Shown piece after piece: positions 1-11,468 of a stretch of DNA of 64,000 bases. Made by a program: the position numbers and the translations under genes. The stretch is from NCBI GenBank assembly GCA_025766275.1, contig JAFKAC010000003.1, forward strand, positions 310,001 to 374,000, in the 5' to 3' direction. The stretch comes from Lactarius indigo (taxonomy: Eukaryota > Basidiomycota > Agaricomycetes > Russulales > Russulaceae). Under the pieces are notes generated by a model that was not told the origin of the DNA, made no database searches, and was given only the letters and a program-made list of their open reading frames with translations. The stretch's first letter is position 1. Every line of letters starts with the position of its first letter.

Positions 1-520
1 AAGAGCACCCACCTTCCCCTGGTTCCAAGTTGACCTCGTCAATGAACCCTCAGAAGTGTGTCTATTGTCCGTGCCTTCATGACAAAGTAGCTGACTTGTG
101 GCGCTCGCTGCCAGTAGTCTTCGTATAACTGCAGCGACGATCAGCTTTCTCCCAGACGACGTCCTTCTAGAAGTATTTGATCGTTTTCGAATAGACGAAG
201 CTACTACTTCAAGGCGCCTTCCGTGGAAATGAATGGCATAGACTAGCGCATGTATGCGAACATGGAGAGACATCATCCTTGCGTCGTCATCCCGTCTCAA
301 TCTGGAACTCCTCTGCACACGGAACACCTGTCAGGAGAACTCTATGTCACCTTCCGCAGCTTCCCATAGTTTTTCACTTTCCCAGCTCTTTCCGCAAGGT
401 CAATAATGAAGATAACGTTAACATCATTGCGGCACTGGAGCACCCCGATAGTATACGCAATATCAAGCTCTATGTTTATGATTTTGCGAGTCCTTTTCAG
501 CACAGACAGAAATGAATTGC
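1..520 (+). pseudogene. 5' relic of an F-box gene (paralogue of the gene at 10081)
   Basis: The first ~520 bases match 10017–10500 closely. Both begin with the same untranslated stretch (aagagcaccca...), share the F-box core (FLPDDVLLEVFD against FLPGDVLLEVFD) and the downstream RTWRDIIL and EDNVNI-AALEHPD segments. Here the reading frame is broken several times, including a stop just after the PWK segment, and similarity stops near 520 while the paralogue continues for another kilobase. I read it as a truncated duplicate; the window edge hides its 5' flank. Some frame breaks may be consensus artefacts of the kind described for the rest of the window, but the missing 3' half is not. Confidence 0.65.
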
Positions 521-780
521 CCCTAGGGGTAAACGAGAAGTATAAATTCCCGATCATTCTGTCAAAGAGGAGCAGTGCTAACGGCTGGGTATGTCAGGCT
601 GTTATACGACACATTTAAGTTAGAGTCTGGGCAACCAGGCGCGGCTGTGCGAGTTGCCAAACAACCATCTACACTCTCACCACGTGACGTGAAAACTTCC
701 AGTCCGAGTCGCTCCCGCGAGGTTAGAGTAACACTTGAGATCTCCAAAATAAGACTGCGGAATTACTGTAGTGATTCTAT

Positions 781-3700
781 TTAGTTATCGATACAATTAG
801 CCCAACTGTGTCCATGAACGAAAGTAGAGAGATCGATGCGGGTTTCACATTCGCTACCAGCAACCCAGATATCACTTGGACGGTGAAGACCCATCCGGTG
901 TACTGGCGGGATCCACATTAAAAGTTCACCTCCACTACCACATATCCATCCCTCATCGTTGATCGCGGAGTGGTCAGTGAAGTCGACTGGTCCAGTAGCT
1001 TCCCTTTTTTTTGTCGTAAGATTTAACATACGAATTGATGTGTCTCCTCCCGATGAGACGATGTGCTGGCCATCTGGTGAGAATCCCACAGACGTGACCG
1101 AATCTGTGTGTCCAGAAAATGGGCCGGCCTCCTGTCTCTCCCGTCGTGGCACTCCACACACGAATTGTTCGATCGTCCGAGCTTGAGACGATGCGCTGGC
1201 CATCTGGCGAGAATCCCACAGACATGACCCAATCCGTGTGTCCAATAAATGGGCCGGCCTCCGTCTCTCCTGTCGTAGCATTCCACACACAAATTGTTCG
1301 ATCGGAAGAGCCTGAGACGATGCGCTGGCCATCCGGCGAAAATCCCACAGACGTGACCGAATCCGTGTGTCCAGTAAATGGGCCGGCCTCCGTCTCTCCC
1401 GTCGTAGCACTCCACACACGAATTGTTCCGATCGTTACGAGCCTGAAACGATGCGCTGGCCATCTGGCGAGAATCCCACAGACGTGACCGAATTCGTGTG
1501 TCCAGTAAATGGGCCGGCCTCCGTCTCTCCCGTCGTAGCACTCCATACACGAATTGTTCGATCGCCCGAGCCTGAGACGATGCGCTGGCCATCTGGCGAG
1601 AATCCCACAGACCTGACCCAAGTCCGTGTGTCCAGTAAATGGGCCGGCCTCCTGTCTCTCCCGTCGTGGCACTCCACACACGAATTGTTCGATCAGTCCG
1701 AGCCTGAGACGATGTGCTGGCCATCTGGCTGAGAATCCCACAGACATGACCCAATCCGTGTGTCCAGCAAATGGGTCGGCCTCTGTCTCTCCTGTCGTAG
1801 CATTCCACACACGAATTGTTCGATCGTCCGAGCTTGAGACAATGCGCTGACCATCTGGCGAGAATCCCACAGACCTGACCCAATCCGTGTGTCCAGTAAA
1901 TGGGCCGGCCTCTGTCTCTCCTGTCGTGGCACTCCACACACGAATTGTCCCATCGTCCGATCCTGAGACGATGCGCTGGCCATCTGGTGAGAATCCCACA
2001 GACGTGACCGAATCCGTGTGTCCAGTAAATGGACCGGCCTCCGTCTCTCCCGTCGTGGCATTCCACACACAAATTGTTCGATCGTCCGAGCTTGAGACGA
2101 TGCGCTGGCCATCTGGCGAGAATCCCACAGACATGACCCAATCCGTGTGTCCAAGTAAATGGGCCGGCCTCCGTCTCTCCCTGTCGCGGCACTCCACACA
2201 CGAATTGTTCGATCGTCCGATCCTGAAACGATGCGCTGGCCATCTGGTGAGAATCCCACAGACGTGACCGAATCCGTGTGTCCAAGTAAATGGGCCGGCC
2301 TCCGTCTCTCCTGTCGTAGCATTCCACACACAAATTGTTCGATCGTACGAGCTTGAGACGATGCGCTGGCCATCTGGCGAGAATCCCACAGACGTGACCA
2401 AATCCGTGTGTCCAGTAAATGGGCCGGCCTCTGTCTCTCCCGTCGTGGCACTCCACACACGAATTGCTTCGATCGTACGAGCTTGAGACGATGCGCTGGC
2501 CATCTGGCGAGAATCCCACAGACCTGACCCAATCCGTGTGTCCAATAAATGGGCCGGCCTCCTGTCTCTCCTGTCGTAGCATTCCACACACAAATTGTTC
2601 GATCGGAAGAGCCTGAGACGATGCGCTGGCCATCCGGCGAGAATCCCACAGACGTGACCGGATCCGTGTGACCACTAAACGGGCCCGCCTCTCTCTCTCC
2701 CGTGGTGGCATTCCACACACGAATTGTTCCATAGTCCGAGCCTGAGACGATGCGCTGGCCATCTGGTGAGAACGCAACGGAATTGATTGGGCCCCCAGAG
2801 GCTGAAATCACTAGCTCTGATGATGGCCATCGAGACAATCGCCCACGTTCCACGCGTAAGATCAGAGGAAATGTGCTGGAATAATGTGCGGAGACAAGAG
2901 AACCAGTTGGCGCAAACGGTAGAGCTGAAAGATAGACATGTGGAGCACTCTTTGCCATGGCCCCCCCGAAATATCGTATGAACGCAGAGGTATCATTAAC
3001 GAACAACATAAATGTCTCCAGCTCTGTCTGAGAAACCTGCGATCGTAGCTATTAGTCGTTTGCCTTCCTTATCGAATCAAAAATTATACTCACATCTCGA
3101 CCAGAGGCTAACCACACATTCAGACCTGAGCACGCTGCCGAAGCAAGGCTCATATAGCTTGTCAAGCTTAGGGCTTCCAACCAAAAGAGAAGCTTCTTCT
3201 CAAAAAAAAGTTCGAAGTTTTCCGAACAAATCGGTTTCGAAACCAATATGTTCCAAATGGTCGTCCCAGAAACGACAGGCATACAAGAGTGCAGGTGGGA
3301 TGTGTTCACCGACACGGGAGTCAAGGTCTTCGACGTCTTCGTTGGCAGGATATGATGATTCGAGATTGCAAATGTTGAATTTGAGATCTTTGAGCAGTAG
3401 AGCGAGACAAGAATGGGCCAACTGACGGTGAGCATCCTGAATGCTAACATAAAATTCGCCGCTCTTCTCTTTGTTTGTGAGAAAATCGCGGAATGATGTA
3501 TGGAGAGGGATGACGGGAAGGCTTTGATCAGCTGAACTGACGTTACTTAGCAATGAGCCGAGGCGACGAAGCAATTTGACAATGGCACCGCTGTCGTCGC
3601 CATCGTCGTCGTAGGTGGCGTGTTGTCGCAGAGTGATGAGGGAGCGAATAGTGAGGGGTTCAATTGAAGTAATGAGTTGTCCCACAATGGTGCAGAATAG

Positions 3701-6254
3701 AAGCCGCGTTTCTGGGTGTGTGAAGTATCCTTTGAGGACTTCTTTGTATAAGTCGTCCAGCGGATCTTGTCTATCACGATCCGTAGTGGGATTCAAAAGG
3801 TGGTTTATGCACCTTTTCATGCTGAACCCGAAGCATTCAGGAGGATCGAGGATGAATCTACCGGCAACCGCTGCCCACTGAAACAATCCCTCTGCCTTCT
3901 TCGCCAATGCGACGCCATGCTTTTCAAACTCACCCGAAGGGAGTAAGTTCTGAAGGAAGGTGAGTATATCATTGTCCGTTCGAGCTGCCAGCTGAGAATC
4001 GTTCATATATTTGATCTTGACTGTCGGCACCCCATCGAACGCAGACTGGATGTCGTCCTCTGGCCTCGAGGTGATAAGCACACGAAAGTTCGGCGGCAGC
4101 CTAGAGAGGTTTTTAGAAAGAAAGTTGTGTAACCCTTTTCGGCCAGTCGCATCCCCGCTCTCGTCCAAGGCATCGATTACAACGAGAATGGGACCAACGA
4201 TGTGCAGATCCTTGAGCGGTTCCAGGATGAGGGATTCGAAAAGCGTGGGATAGTCACGAGCGCGGAGTACAAGAGAGGAATTGTCTTTAATGGCATTTCC
4301 AAGTGCTGCTTTGAACGATGGATAACGGTCGGAGAGATCGCGGGCAAGAGTTGTAAAGAGGTGGTAAGCCTCGCCTTCGGATTGCTCCTTCCGCAAAAAG
4401 ATATAGGATGACGTAAGACGGTGCATTTTATCAAAGCGACGTGCGATCTCATGCGCAATCGATGACTTCCCCATGCCTGCCTGCCCGAAAAGAACAAGAG
4501 TACGCTCGGAGTCTGGGTCGTCCACCCAATTAACAATGAAGTCCAGGAAGGCCATGCGCGTTCCCGGAAGACAGGCCTTCTCAGGTGTGAAGCGCGAGCC
4601 TTTCCCATGTGGGATTTCTCTGATTTCTGCATCTAATTCTATGACGATAATTAGTTCGATTACCCCACGACCCACGCGTCATCTGGGCTACGTACTGGCG
4701 TCTGATACTTGGCTCGATACCCACTTGAGCTGAGTGGACATCCAGTCTACCTTGGCTGAGAGTATTCCTACGCCGTCCAGAATTTGGAACGCAGTTATCT
4801 CCGTGGTGATAGTAGCATGGTTCACGAAAGCCTTTCTATGTTCGACAAGGGCGGTGGACAATTCTTCAATATCTTTAGCGACTCCTCCGCCCATATTCTT
4901 GAACGTCCGTTTCCCTGAAAATTACGAGTTTACACTAGCCAATGAAGAGGATAAGACAACATACAGAATTGTGAGTCCTTTATATACGATTGGATAAAGT
5001 CACCGCAACTACAGACATCGCGGAGCATGAGAGTAAGGATCTCGGCCTGCTTGGAGTCGGGCTTGGTGGATTTCAGGGTGTCTTCGTGGTGCGCGAAATC
5101 AAACGCGTCGTGCATGGCACCAACAAGGGCTAAAACGTTGTCATCGCGTTCATACTGTCCTAGTAATGTCTAGCATCCGAATAAACTCGGAATAAGTGAA
5201 TCCTTCTGACAATGACGCGAACAAATGTACCTCGGGAATGACCGAAACCAAGCTATATGCCATCTTTGCAAACGGGTGGAGCTAAGAGCGAAAGTCAGCT
5301 CAGTCGAGGAGAGGCGGAAATTGCGCGCACTTCCGCAATCGGGCTCACGGCGTCCATCACCCACTTGATTCTACTGACGACCTCTTTCCACTTAGTCTTT
5401 CGGTCGATCGGCTTCTTGGCTTCGTCGGCGAGACGGAGAGCAGTCAGGGCCTTCTCAGCAGGCGACGTCTTAGCCTGGCTATGGGCCATAGAAGTGTCAG
5501 TCTCGATGGGAAGGGGATCTGGTGAGGGAAAAAGAGGATCGGGAGCGGTGGAATGAACGAGTCCTCCAGTGTCTGGGAGTATGGAGAGCTTAGCAGTTTC
5601 TTCAGCGGAAGTGTCCCCTTTGGTCGGTATTTCGGGAGGGTTGTTGAGAATGACAGGAGAGGGTAGCGTGTTCGGTAACACAGTAATCGTTAAGTAGAGC
5701 GTGACGGGCTCCGTCGACTGTCCAGCCTCCGCACCGTCATTACTGAGAACGAACGCGACCTCTGGAAGCGAGACGTTTAGTTAGTCGAACGAATCGAAAA
5801 TCTAAACAAAGACGAACCACTTTGGGACACTACGGGTATCGGTATCGTACGCGATCCGATAAGGATGTTGGGGGATGTCGATCGCTTCGCATATAGACGG
5901 AGTATAAGATGGGAAGACCATTGTGCAGAACTGAGAACGTTTAGCGAAAAAATTAAATCGAAAAGGAAGAAGGAAAGTCCTACAAGGCACCAAGGGTCTG
6001 GTCCCACTGCGCGGTCCGTCCATCGATCTGAACGCTTTTCGTCTTCATCACTGTCGCATCGTTGACTACATCGACAAAGAACCGCCTCTTCCGACCAAAA
6101 AGACCCTTGATACGGGGAACGCTGTGCGCTCGAAGAACTAACAAAGCGATTGAATACTTATCGAGGCATCGATGAGTTAGGATTTGGGTACGTACCAGTC
6201 ACCTCGACGCGTAGTGGCTGGGATGTGCTCCGCTGAGATTCGGTGATTCGAGCG
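781..6254 (-). CDS. C2–NACHT–WD40 NLR-like protein (STAND NTPase)
   Basis: Read on the minus strand, the gene opens with a C2-like domain whose exons are at about 6254–5700 ([20 protein letters not shown], then [13 protein letters not shown]). A helical linker follows (5680–4690, including [20 protein letters not shown]). The NACHT ATPase lies at 4675–3200, with Walker [10 protein letters not shown] and Walker [13 protein letters not shown] connector ([20 protein letters not shown]) leads into 14 WD40 units and a tail ([10 protein letters not shown]...FVHGHSWAN) ending in TAA at 781–783. This is a cytosolic STAND architecture used by fungi as sensors and regulators of immunity-like or self-recognition responses; its ligand is unknown. 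Introns include 5935–5984 and one ending before [10 protein letters not shown]. The WD40 part is frame-shifted by 12 extra bases, which I attribute to consensus artefact; one more extra T lies near 3201. The true ATG lies upstream of 6254 and is not resolved. Confidence 0.85.
1041..2770 (-). repeat. 14-unit WD40 coding array, 129-bp period
   Basis: The anchor gagacgatgcgctggcc (with single-base variants) recurs at 1055, 1185, 1314, 1445, 1574, 1706, 1836, 1965, 2094, 2225, 2355, 2485, 2615 and 2744. The base step is 129 bp (43 residues, one WD40 blade). Steps of 130, 131 or 132 account for exactly 12 extra bases. Units are nearly identical, with variation concentrated at a few codons: the residue after GHTD (S, W, L or P), the residue two further on (T, M or R), G or S after RIVS, D, S or Y before DRT, R or C in TIxVW, and N or S after VW. 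Such homogenised WD40 arrays are known from fungal NLRs. Confidence 0.95.
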
Positions 6255-6310
6255 CTGTCAAAGGACGGTTCTTAACCGAAAATTGGCACACAAAAAAAGG
6301 AATTGCCGCA

Positions 6311-8171
6311 CCTTCTTCCTGCGTTTTGCTGTGATGAGGGACCAGGGCTGGAGTTGTGGGTCACTATCAGGAAATTTATTGGTCAGAGGCCATATTCAAG
6401 GACGTATGCCACTGCTCCATGCCTTGTGTAGCCATAGTAGCTATGCAATGAAGCTTTGTAGGTGTGATTGGAGAATGCTTTGCGGATTAGATCTCGATCA
6501 GAGTAAGTGACGATTTTACAGCGGAAGAAGTCGGAAGGGGATAACTGGTTATACGAGATACGATATGACGGAAAAGAAGGGCCTGCCCGGCAAAAAGAAT
6601 CCGGACGCAGGTCGCAAAGTGATAGTGGATTACCCGAATGAGGTCCTGTGGAGCGACAGCTGGGCCTATCGTTCCGTCCTCGGTCCGCCACATTACGGAC
6701 CTTGTCTACCTGAATGTGGAATGCTTGTGGCCGGGCCTAAAATACTTATAGGACTACATATCAGGCCTCCTAAAGGTACAACGCCCTTGATAAAGGCGAA
6801 AGACATTCCGAAAAATCCTTTGCTTGCCGCTAGACTCTGTGGGGGTTGCTCCGGCGCATGAAGGCCATGAGGCAATTTAACCATAGCTGGGTCAAAGAGA
6901 TAACATAGCATTGTCAAAGCGATAATGGGGAGGCTCGAAATGACGCCGGCAAGGGCGCGTGTGAAAGTCATGGGTGGTCAGTGCTGTGGTCGCCCTCGCT
7001 AAGCTCTTAAGCGAGGCCTGTGTGGAATCTCCGGAACTTCTTATAAGCCTCCTCTCCGCGTTTTCTCTCGAAATATCTAACGTTCACACATCCCACCTGT
7101 ACCACTTCCCGCACTGACACTAGCAAAATCCCCAACCACGATGAATCATCCCCAGACGGCCACTTCTGATCCCTCGCCTTCTCGCTCTGGCCGGACGCCT
7201 CGGCAGATAGTGAGGAGACGACGATGTTGGCACAGGCTGCTGGGTGTACCCAGCCAGTAGCAGAACTCGCCGTCGAGGACTTTTTCTTCGACGACCCTCT
7301 GGATGCTACTCTTACTTGGCAACAATGCGGCATAACTGAGACCTTCGGCTTTCAGAATTATTCTGTGAGCATATTCGCCTTTGGGACATGAGCGAACTTA
7401 CATCCATTATAGGATATCAACTGGACGACCGGAGAGACAGTAGCCGCGGTCATGCCCAGTCATGGGGTCCCCCTCTCAACCGCAATGAATACTACTATGA
7501 CGCTCGTGCCGCCGACAACCACTCTTCCACTCACCGACGTGGGTGCATACGCGCAAGGGTTTTTTCATCACACAACCCGTAAGCACGCGACAGATAGTTG
7601 TCGTTTTATCCTATTGTTTATCTTGTTACGCCGCAGGACTTCCCTACCTCCCTCTTCAGTACCCCGTAAAAGTCGCCATCTGCGGCCTGCCGATCTTTGT
7701 ACTCACCTGGTCCAAAGCCCTCATAGATATCGCTTCGCTTCCATCGCCTCAGAGCAATGGTACGGGGATTGGATTTCTTCCATTCCCCACACTCGGGCCC
7801 ACGCCCTCATACTTCGTATATACGAGTAACCAACTCGGTGGGCTCTGCTGACCGTGGTCAATGATAGCCTCAACCATCACTGTCGGGCCTCTCAATCCCT
7901 CAGCTCAACATCGCTGGGGTTTGGGACCCTAATCACATTATTGGCGCACCTCCTACTTTCTTCATGGGGGGCAGCGACTTCGTTGGACTACAGCTAGAAA
8001 TTCTCGATTCCCTGAGCACGAGCCTGACGTGCGTACCCTTGACTCTCCCCAATACGCGACTGTCTTCCTGATGCGATTTTCCCCAGATCTTCGGAACCGT
8101 TGGAGTACACAAAACACATTGACCAGCTTGTAACGCCCACCGTAGCGCTGAGCACATTGGTCAATCGCGAG
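6311..8171. other. Gap between the NLR and zinc-finger genes; possible unrecognised gene remnants
   Basis: No conserved family was recognised. Two stretches look weakly coding. A minus-strand ORF at 6693–6971 begins MTFTRALAGVISSLPIIALT, which has a hydrophobic, signal-like start. A plus-strand run over about 7216–7850 reads as threonine-rich extracellular-type protein in pieces (for example GETVAAVMPSHGVPLSTAMN) across apparent frame changes. Neither has a supportable gene model. The N-terminal exon and promoter of the minus-strand NLR gene must also lie in the first few hundred bases. Confidence 0.3.
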
Positions 8172-9108
8172 ATGGCACCATCGTCGTCCCTCAGAAAGCG
8201 AAGTCGTCGACGGTACGAAACCTACAGCTATGGTCGTCCTACTGGCTGACGACGAGAACAGCGACGAAGGCGAAGCCAGCGCTCTGAAGAAGAGAGGCAG
8301 GCTAAGTGTGACGAGGGTCCCGGGGGGAGCGCAGTCCACGGAAAGGACTCGGCGATCCCCTGCCACGAGGACCCGATCAATGATCAATGATAAATCCAAG
8401 GCGGCTGGATACGGAGCGGAGAGGCTCACATCCACAGCAGCGCAGGGAGTTCACCATCGATCTTTGCCGGGACTTAGTGTCCCGCAGGGGTCGATGGGAG
8501 CCCTTTTGCAGGAACAGCCGTCTTGGATCGAGGAGAGAGAGCAGGTGGAAACGTGGCACAACAGTGGAAGCTCGGTGCCGCTTCAAAGTGCGGAGAATGC
8601 CGAAGGCGGAGAGTGTCTCCACAAAATCCCGACGAACTTGACAGAGAGGGAAGGATTGATGCTCCAGACGACCCAGGCCGACGAGGAGCGCGGAGCGGTT
8701 AGGGACATCATGTGCCGAGTCTGCTCTGGCAAGCAATTCAACAAGTGGGTAGCCTTTCAGCGCCACTGCAAGTCGTGTGAGAAGCATCCGAGTCCTTCCG
8801 AAGTCAAGTTCTGCTCCAAGTCCGGCGACGATTTTGGACGTCAAGACTCGGAAGTTCGCCACAAGGACAAAAGGCATCAAGAGGCATGTCTCAGCACGTC
8901 GCAAGATGAGGCCAGAGAGAAAGAACAGAAAGTTAAACGGGTCCTCAAGGCTTTCGAAGCGAGGCTGCAGCATTGTCCGAGGAGTGGAGAGGATCCCGGA
9001 CCCCGTTTCTCTGACGTGATGTCTAGGAAGCTCACGAATACCTCGAAAAAGCTATCCAAAGCGGAGACCTGGTCGGAAGGCAAATCATGGGCGACCGGAC
9101 TGTGTTAG
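8172..9108 (+). CDS. Zinc-finger-like protein with basic N-terminus
   Basis: I place the start at the ATG at 8172 (MAPSSSLRKRSRRRYETYSY). That frame runs to an apparent TGA at 8247, but the sequence reads ACT GG-CT-GAC; treating CT at 8246–8247 as alternative third bases of Gly gives one continuous 311-residue protein. The N-terminus has a basic, nuclear-signal-like RKRSRRR. The middle is low complexity. Near residues 185–240 lie two degenerate C2H2-like units: CRVCSGKQFNKWVAFQRHCKSC, then FCSKSGDDFGRQDSEVRHKDKRH. This spacing resembles zinc-finger-like proteins common in Agaricomycetes. A lysine-rich, probably helical tail ends in TGLC. DNA binding is inference. No obvious partner lies nearby. 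Confidence 0.55.
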
Positions 9109-10016
9109 CAACGCCTTATGTATACCCTTTTTTTCTTCCTTTCGCCAATCTTACCGCGTACGCTTGCGGTATAGCGCCACAGAAGATAGTGTTGTGTCAT
9201 CGCTGATTTACGTACTCTTCTGTTTCTTCTCGATATCGTCTTGTATATATTCTGTAGTGTCAATTGTCTCCGATCGGCTTTGGACAAGTCTGTTGATTAC
9301 GTACCATATTTTGGCCTTCGTGGTAGATGTGGAAAGAGGGAATAGATGACGACGTGGACTTATATGCTTTGAAAACCCCAAACACCTGGCAATGGCCCCT
9401 TTGCCTATGAATGCGGGATGTCTGGGTAAGCGTGCGGTATGGTCAGATACAGGAGTCAACAATAGCCGGTCGAGCCCCTGCCACGTCGTGTTTTGCTATA
9501 TGTACCCACAGTCCACACCGGAACACTGACAATCATCCACACACAGAGAGAGAAAAAGTATAAGCGAAAAAAAGCAAGAAAACGTTGCATTCGTCCGCAG
9601 GCCAGTCGGGGTGGGAGTCTGGATCAGTTGGAAGTGTACGCACAGACACAGAGGAATCCGTCGTCGCTTGAACAAGGCGTTGGAGCAGAGAATCAAAAGA
9701 GATAAGCGGGTATTTGAATCGTTGCTCCTATTTGATAGGGCTGCTCCAAGGAACCTCATCGACAACCCCTGGGAGCAACGTGCACCGAACAGCAAGTTTG
9801 CCCCCCGGCGCACAGTAGGGGCAACTTTTTTTTTTTGGAAGGTGCGCCGCGGGGCAACGGGGCGCCGGACATGCCCTGAATCTCCCACGTCCCCGTGTAT
9901 TCTCATGTCCTAAAATGATCGCTGATAGTCGCCAATATAATCACTGGCACCTCGCTGCCAGTTCTGGTAAGCCAACAAGCAAGGCACTCTGTTGTATTAC
10001 AAACCGCAGAGGCTAC
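9109..10016. other. Intergenic, no gene recognised
   Basis: AT-rich and purine-rich stretches, a T10 run near 9827 and no ORF with recognisable similarity. The last bases before 10017 form the 5' flank of the F-box gene; similarity to the relic at the left window edge begins at 10017. Confidence 0.5.
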
Positions 10017-10080
10017 AAGAGCACCCACTTTCTCCTAGCTTCCAGCTGTCCATGGACACTGACAAGTGTGTCAATTGTCC

Positions 10081-11468
10081 ATGTCTTCGTATGACAGACT
10101 AACCATTTACTTGGCGCTTGTCGCCAGCAGTCCTCGTAGTCTTGCAACAACAATCGGGTTTCTCCCAGGCGATGTCCTTCTCGAAGTATTTGATCTTTTT
10201 CGGATAGAGGAAACTACCATTTCGGGACACCTTCCGTGGAAATGGCAAAGTCTAGCACATGTATGCCGAACATGGAGAGACATCATCCTTGCGTCGTCGT
10301 ATCGTCTCAACCTGGAACTTTTCTGCACATACGGGACACCTGTCAGGAAAACTCTACGTCACCTTCCGCCCCTTCCCATAGTTATTCACTTTCCCGACTC
10401 TCCCCTCAAGGCCACTAAAGAAGATAACGTTAACATCCTTGCAGCACTGGAGCACCCCGATCGTGTACGCTGTATCAAGCTCTATTTGCCAGACTCATCG
10501 TTGGGAGACGTGATCACAGTGATGCAGCGACCATTTCCGGCCTTGACACACCTTTGGCTTTCATCAAAAATATTGGATACACGCGGGTCATTCCTGATTC
10601 ATTCTTGGATGGATGTGCCCCACGTTTACAGGAAATCTACTTAGACGGTGTTCTCTTTCCAACGGTTCCAACACTTTTTTCGTCGGCTTGTAACCTCGTC
10701 GACATCCATTTTTACCATATAGATGATACCGGTTCCATTTCACCAGAGACTATGGCTGCAAGTCTGGCCGCATTGTCCAGGTTGAAACGCCTCACGTTCC
10801 AATTGGAGGACTCCTGGATTGGTGAGAGATCGCAACCTCCCATCACACGGTCCGTCCTTCCCGCTCTCACCACCTTTTCCTTCGGTGGAACTGTCGAGTA
10901 TTTGGAGGGTTTTGCGGCACACATCGACGCCCCTCAGCTCAACTTCGTCACCATAGAGTATTTGGACAGCACCCGATACCTCAATTCCCCAATCCCCCAA
11001 TTATGCGGATTCATCCACCGTTCAGAAAAACTATCCCAATTTAGGCGCTTAGTCCTAGAACTTGAGCCCTCACCTTTATTATCGAACTTGAAGGGGGTCG
11101 GTCGTCGTTGAAACTTTCCATCCAACTTCAGAGGACTTAGTGGGTTGCTCAGCCAAATTTGTGGCATGTTCCCCAATGTGGAAAGCCTCTTCGTCGATTC
11201 GACGTACCTTCAAGATGAGCTAGACGACGAGATCGAATGGTCGGACATCCTCCCCCACTTCGCCGCTGTGAGGGAACTGAGAGCGTGGAACTATGCTTCG
11301 CGGTGCATTTCTCTTGAACTCGGAAGGCTCGCCGAGTATGGAGAAGCGGCAGGGGTGTTGCCAGCCCTCGAGTTGCTTGAGTTGGAGGACCAGCAGGGGA
11401 CATTTGTGGAAGAGTTCGTCGCTGCCCTCCAGGATATGGGTCGCCCTGTAACCCTCATCGGCTGTTAG
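10081..11468 (+). CDS. F-box protein with leucine-rich-like C-terminal region
   Basis: The first in-frame ATG is at 10081 (MSSYDRLTIYLALVASSPRS). The F-box follows (FLPGDVLLEVFDLFRI...WKWQSLAHVCRTWRDIILAS), then an LRR-like region with repeated L-x-x-L spacing (ALTHLWLSS, LQEIYLDGVLFPT, LSRLKRLTFQL) and a typical end (LELLELEDQQGTFVEEFVAALQ). F-box proteins of this type are inferred to be SKP1–cullin adaptors that choose ubiquitylation targets. The frame slips near 10570 (by two bases), near 11092 and near 11135. All slips are consistent with extra rather than missing bases, so an intact allele is possible. A truncated duplicate sits at 1–520. Confidence 0.7.

Noticed and set aside
1119..2616. 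Plus-strand ORFs across the WD40 array
   Set aside because: They are antisense shadows of the repeats, and their translations repeat in step with the array.
1041..2770. CRISPR-like or satellite array
   Set aside because: The 129-bp period encodes one 43-residue WD40 blade per unit on the minus strand, with no spacers.
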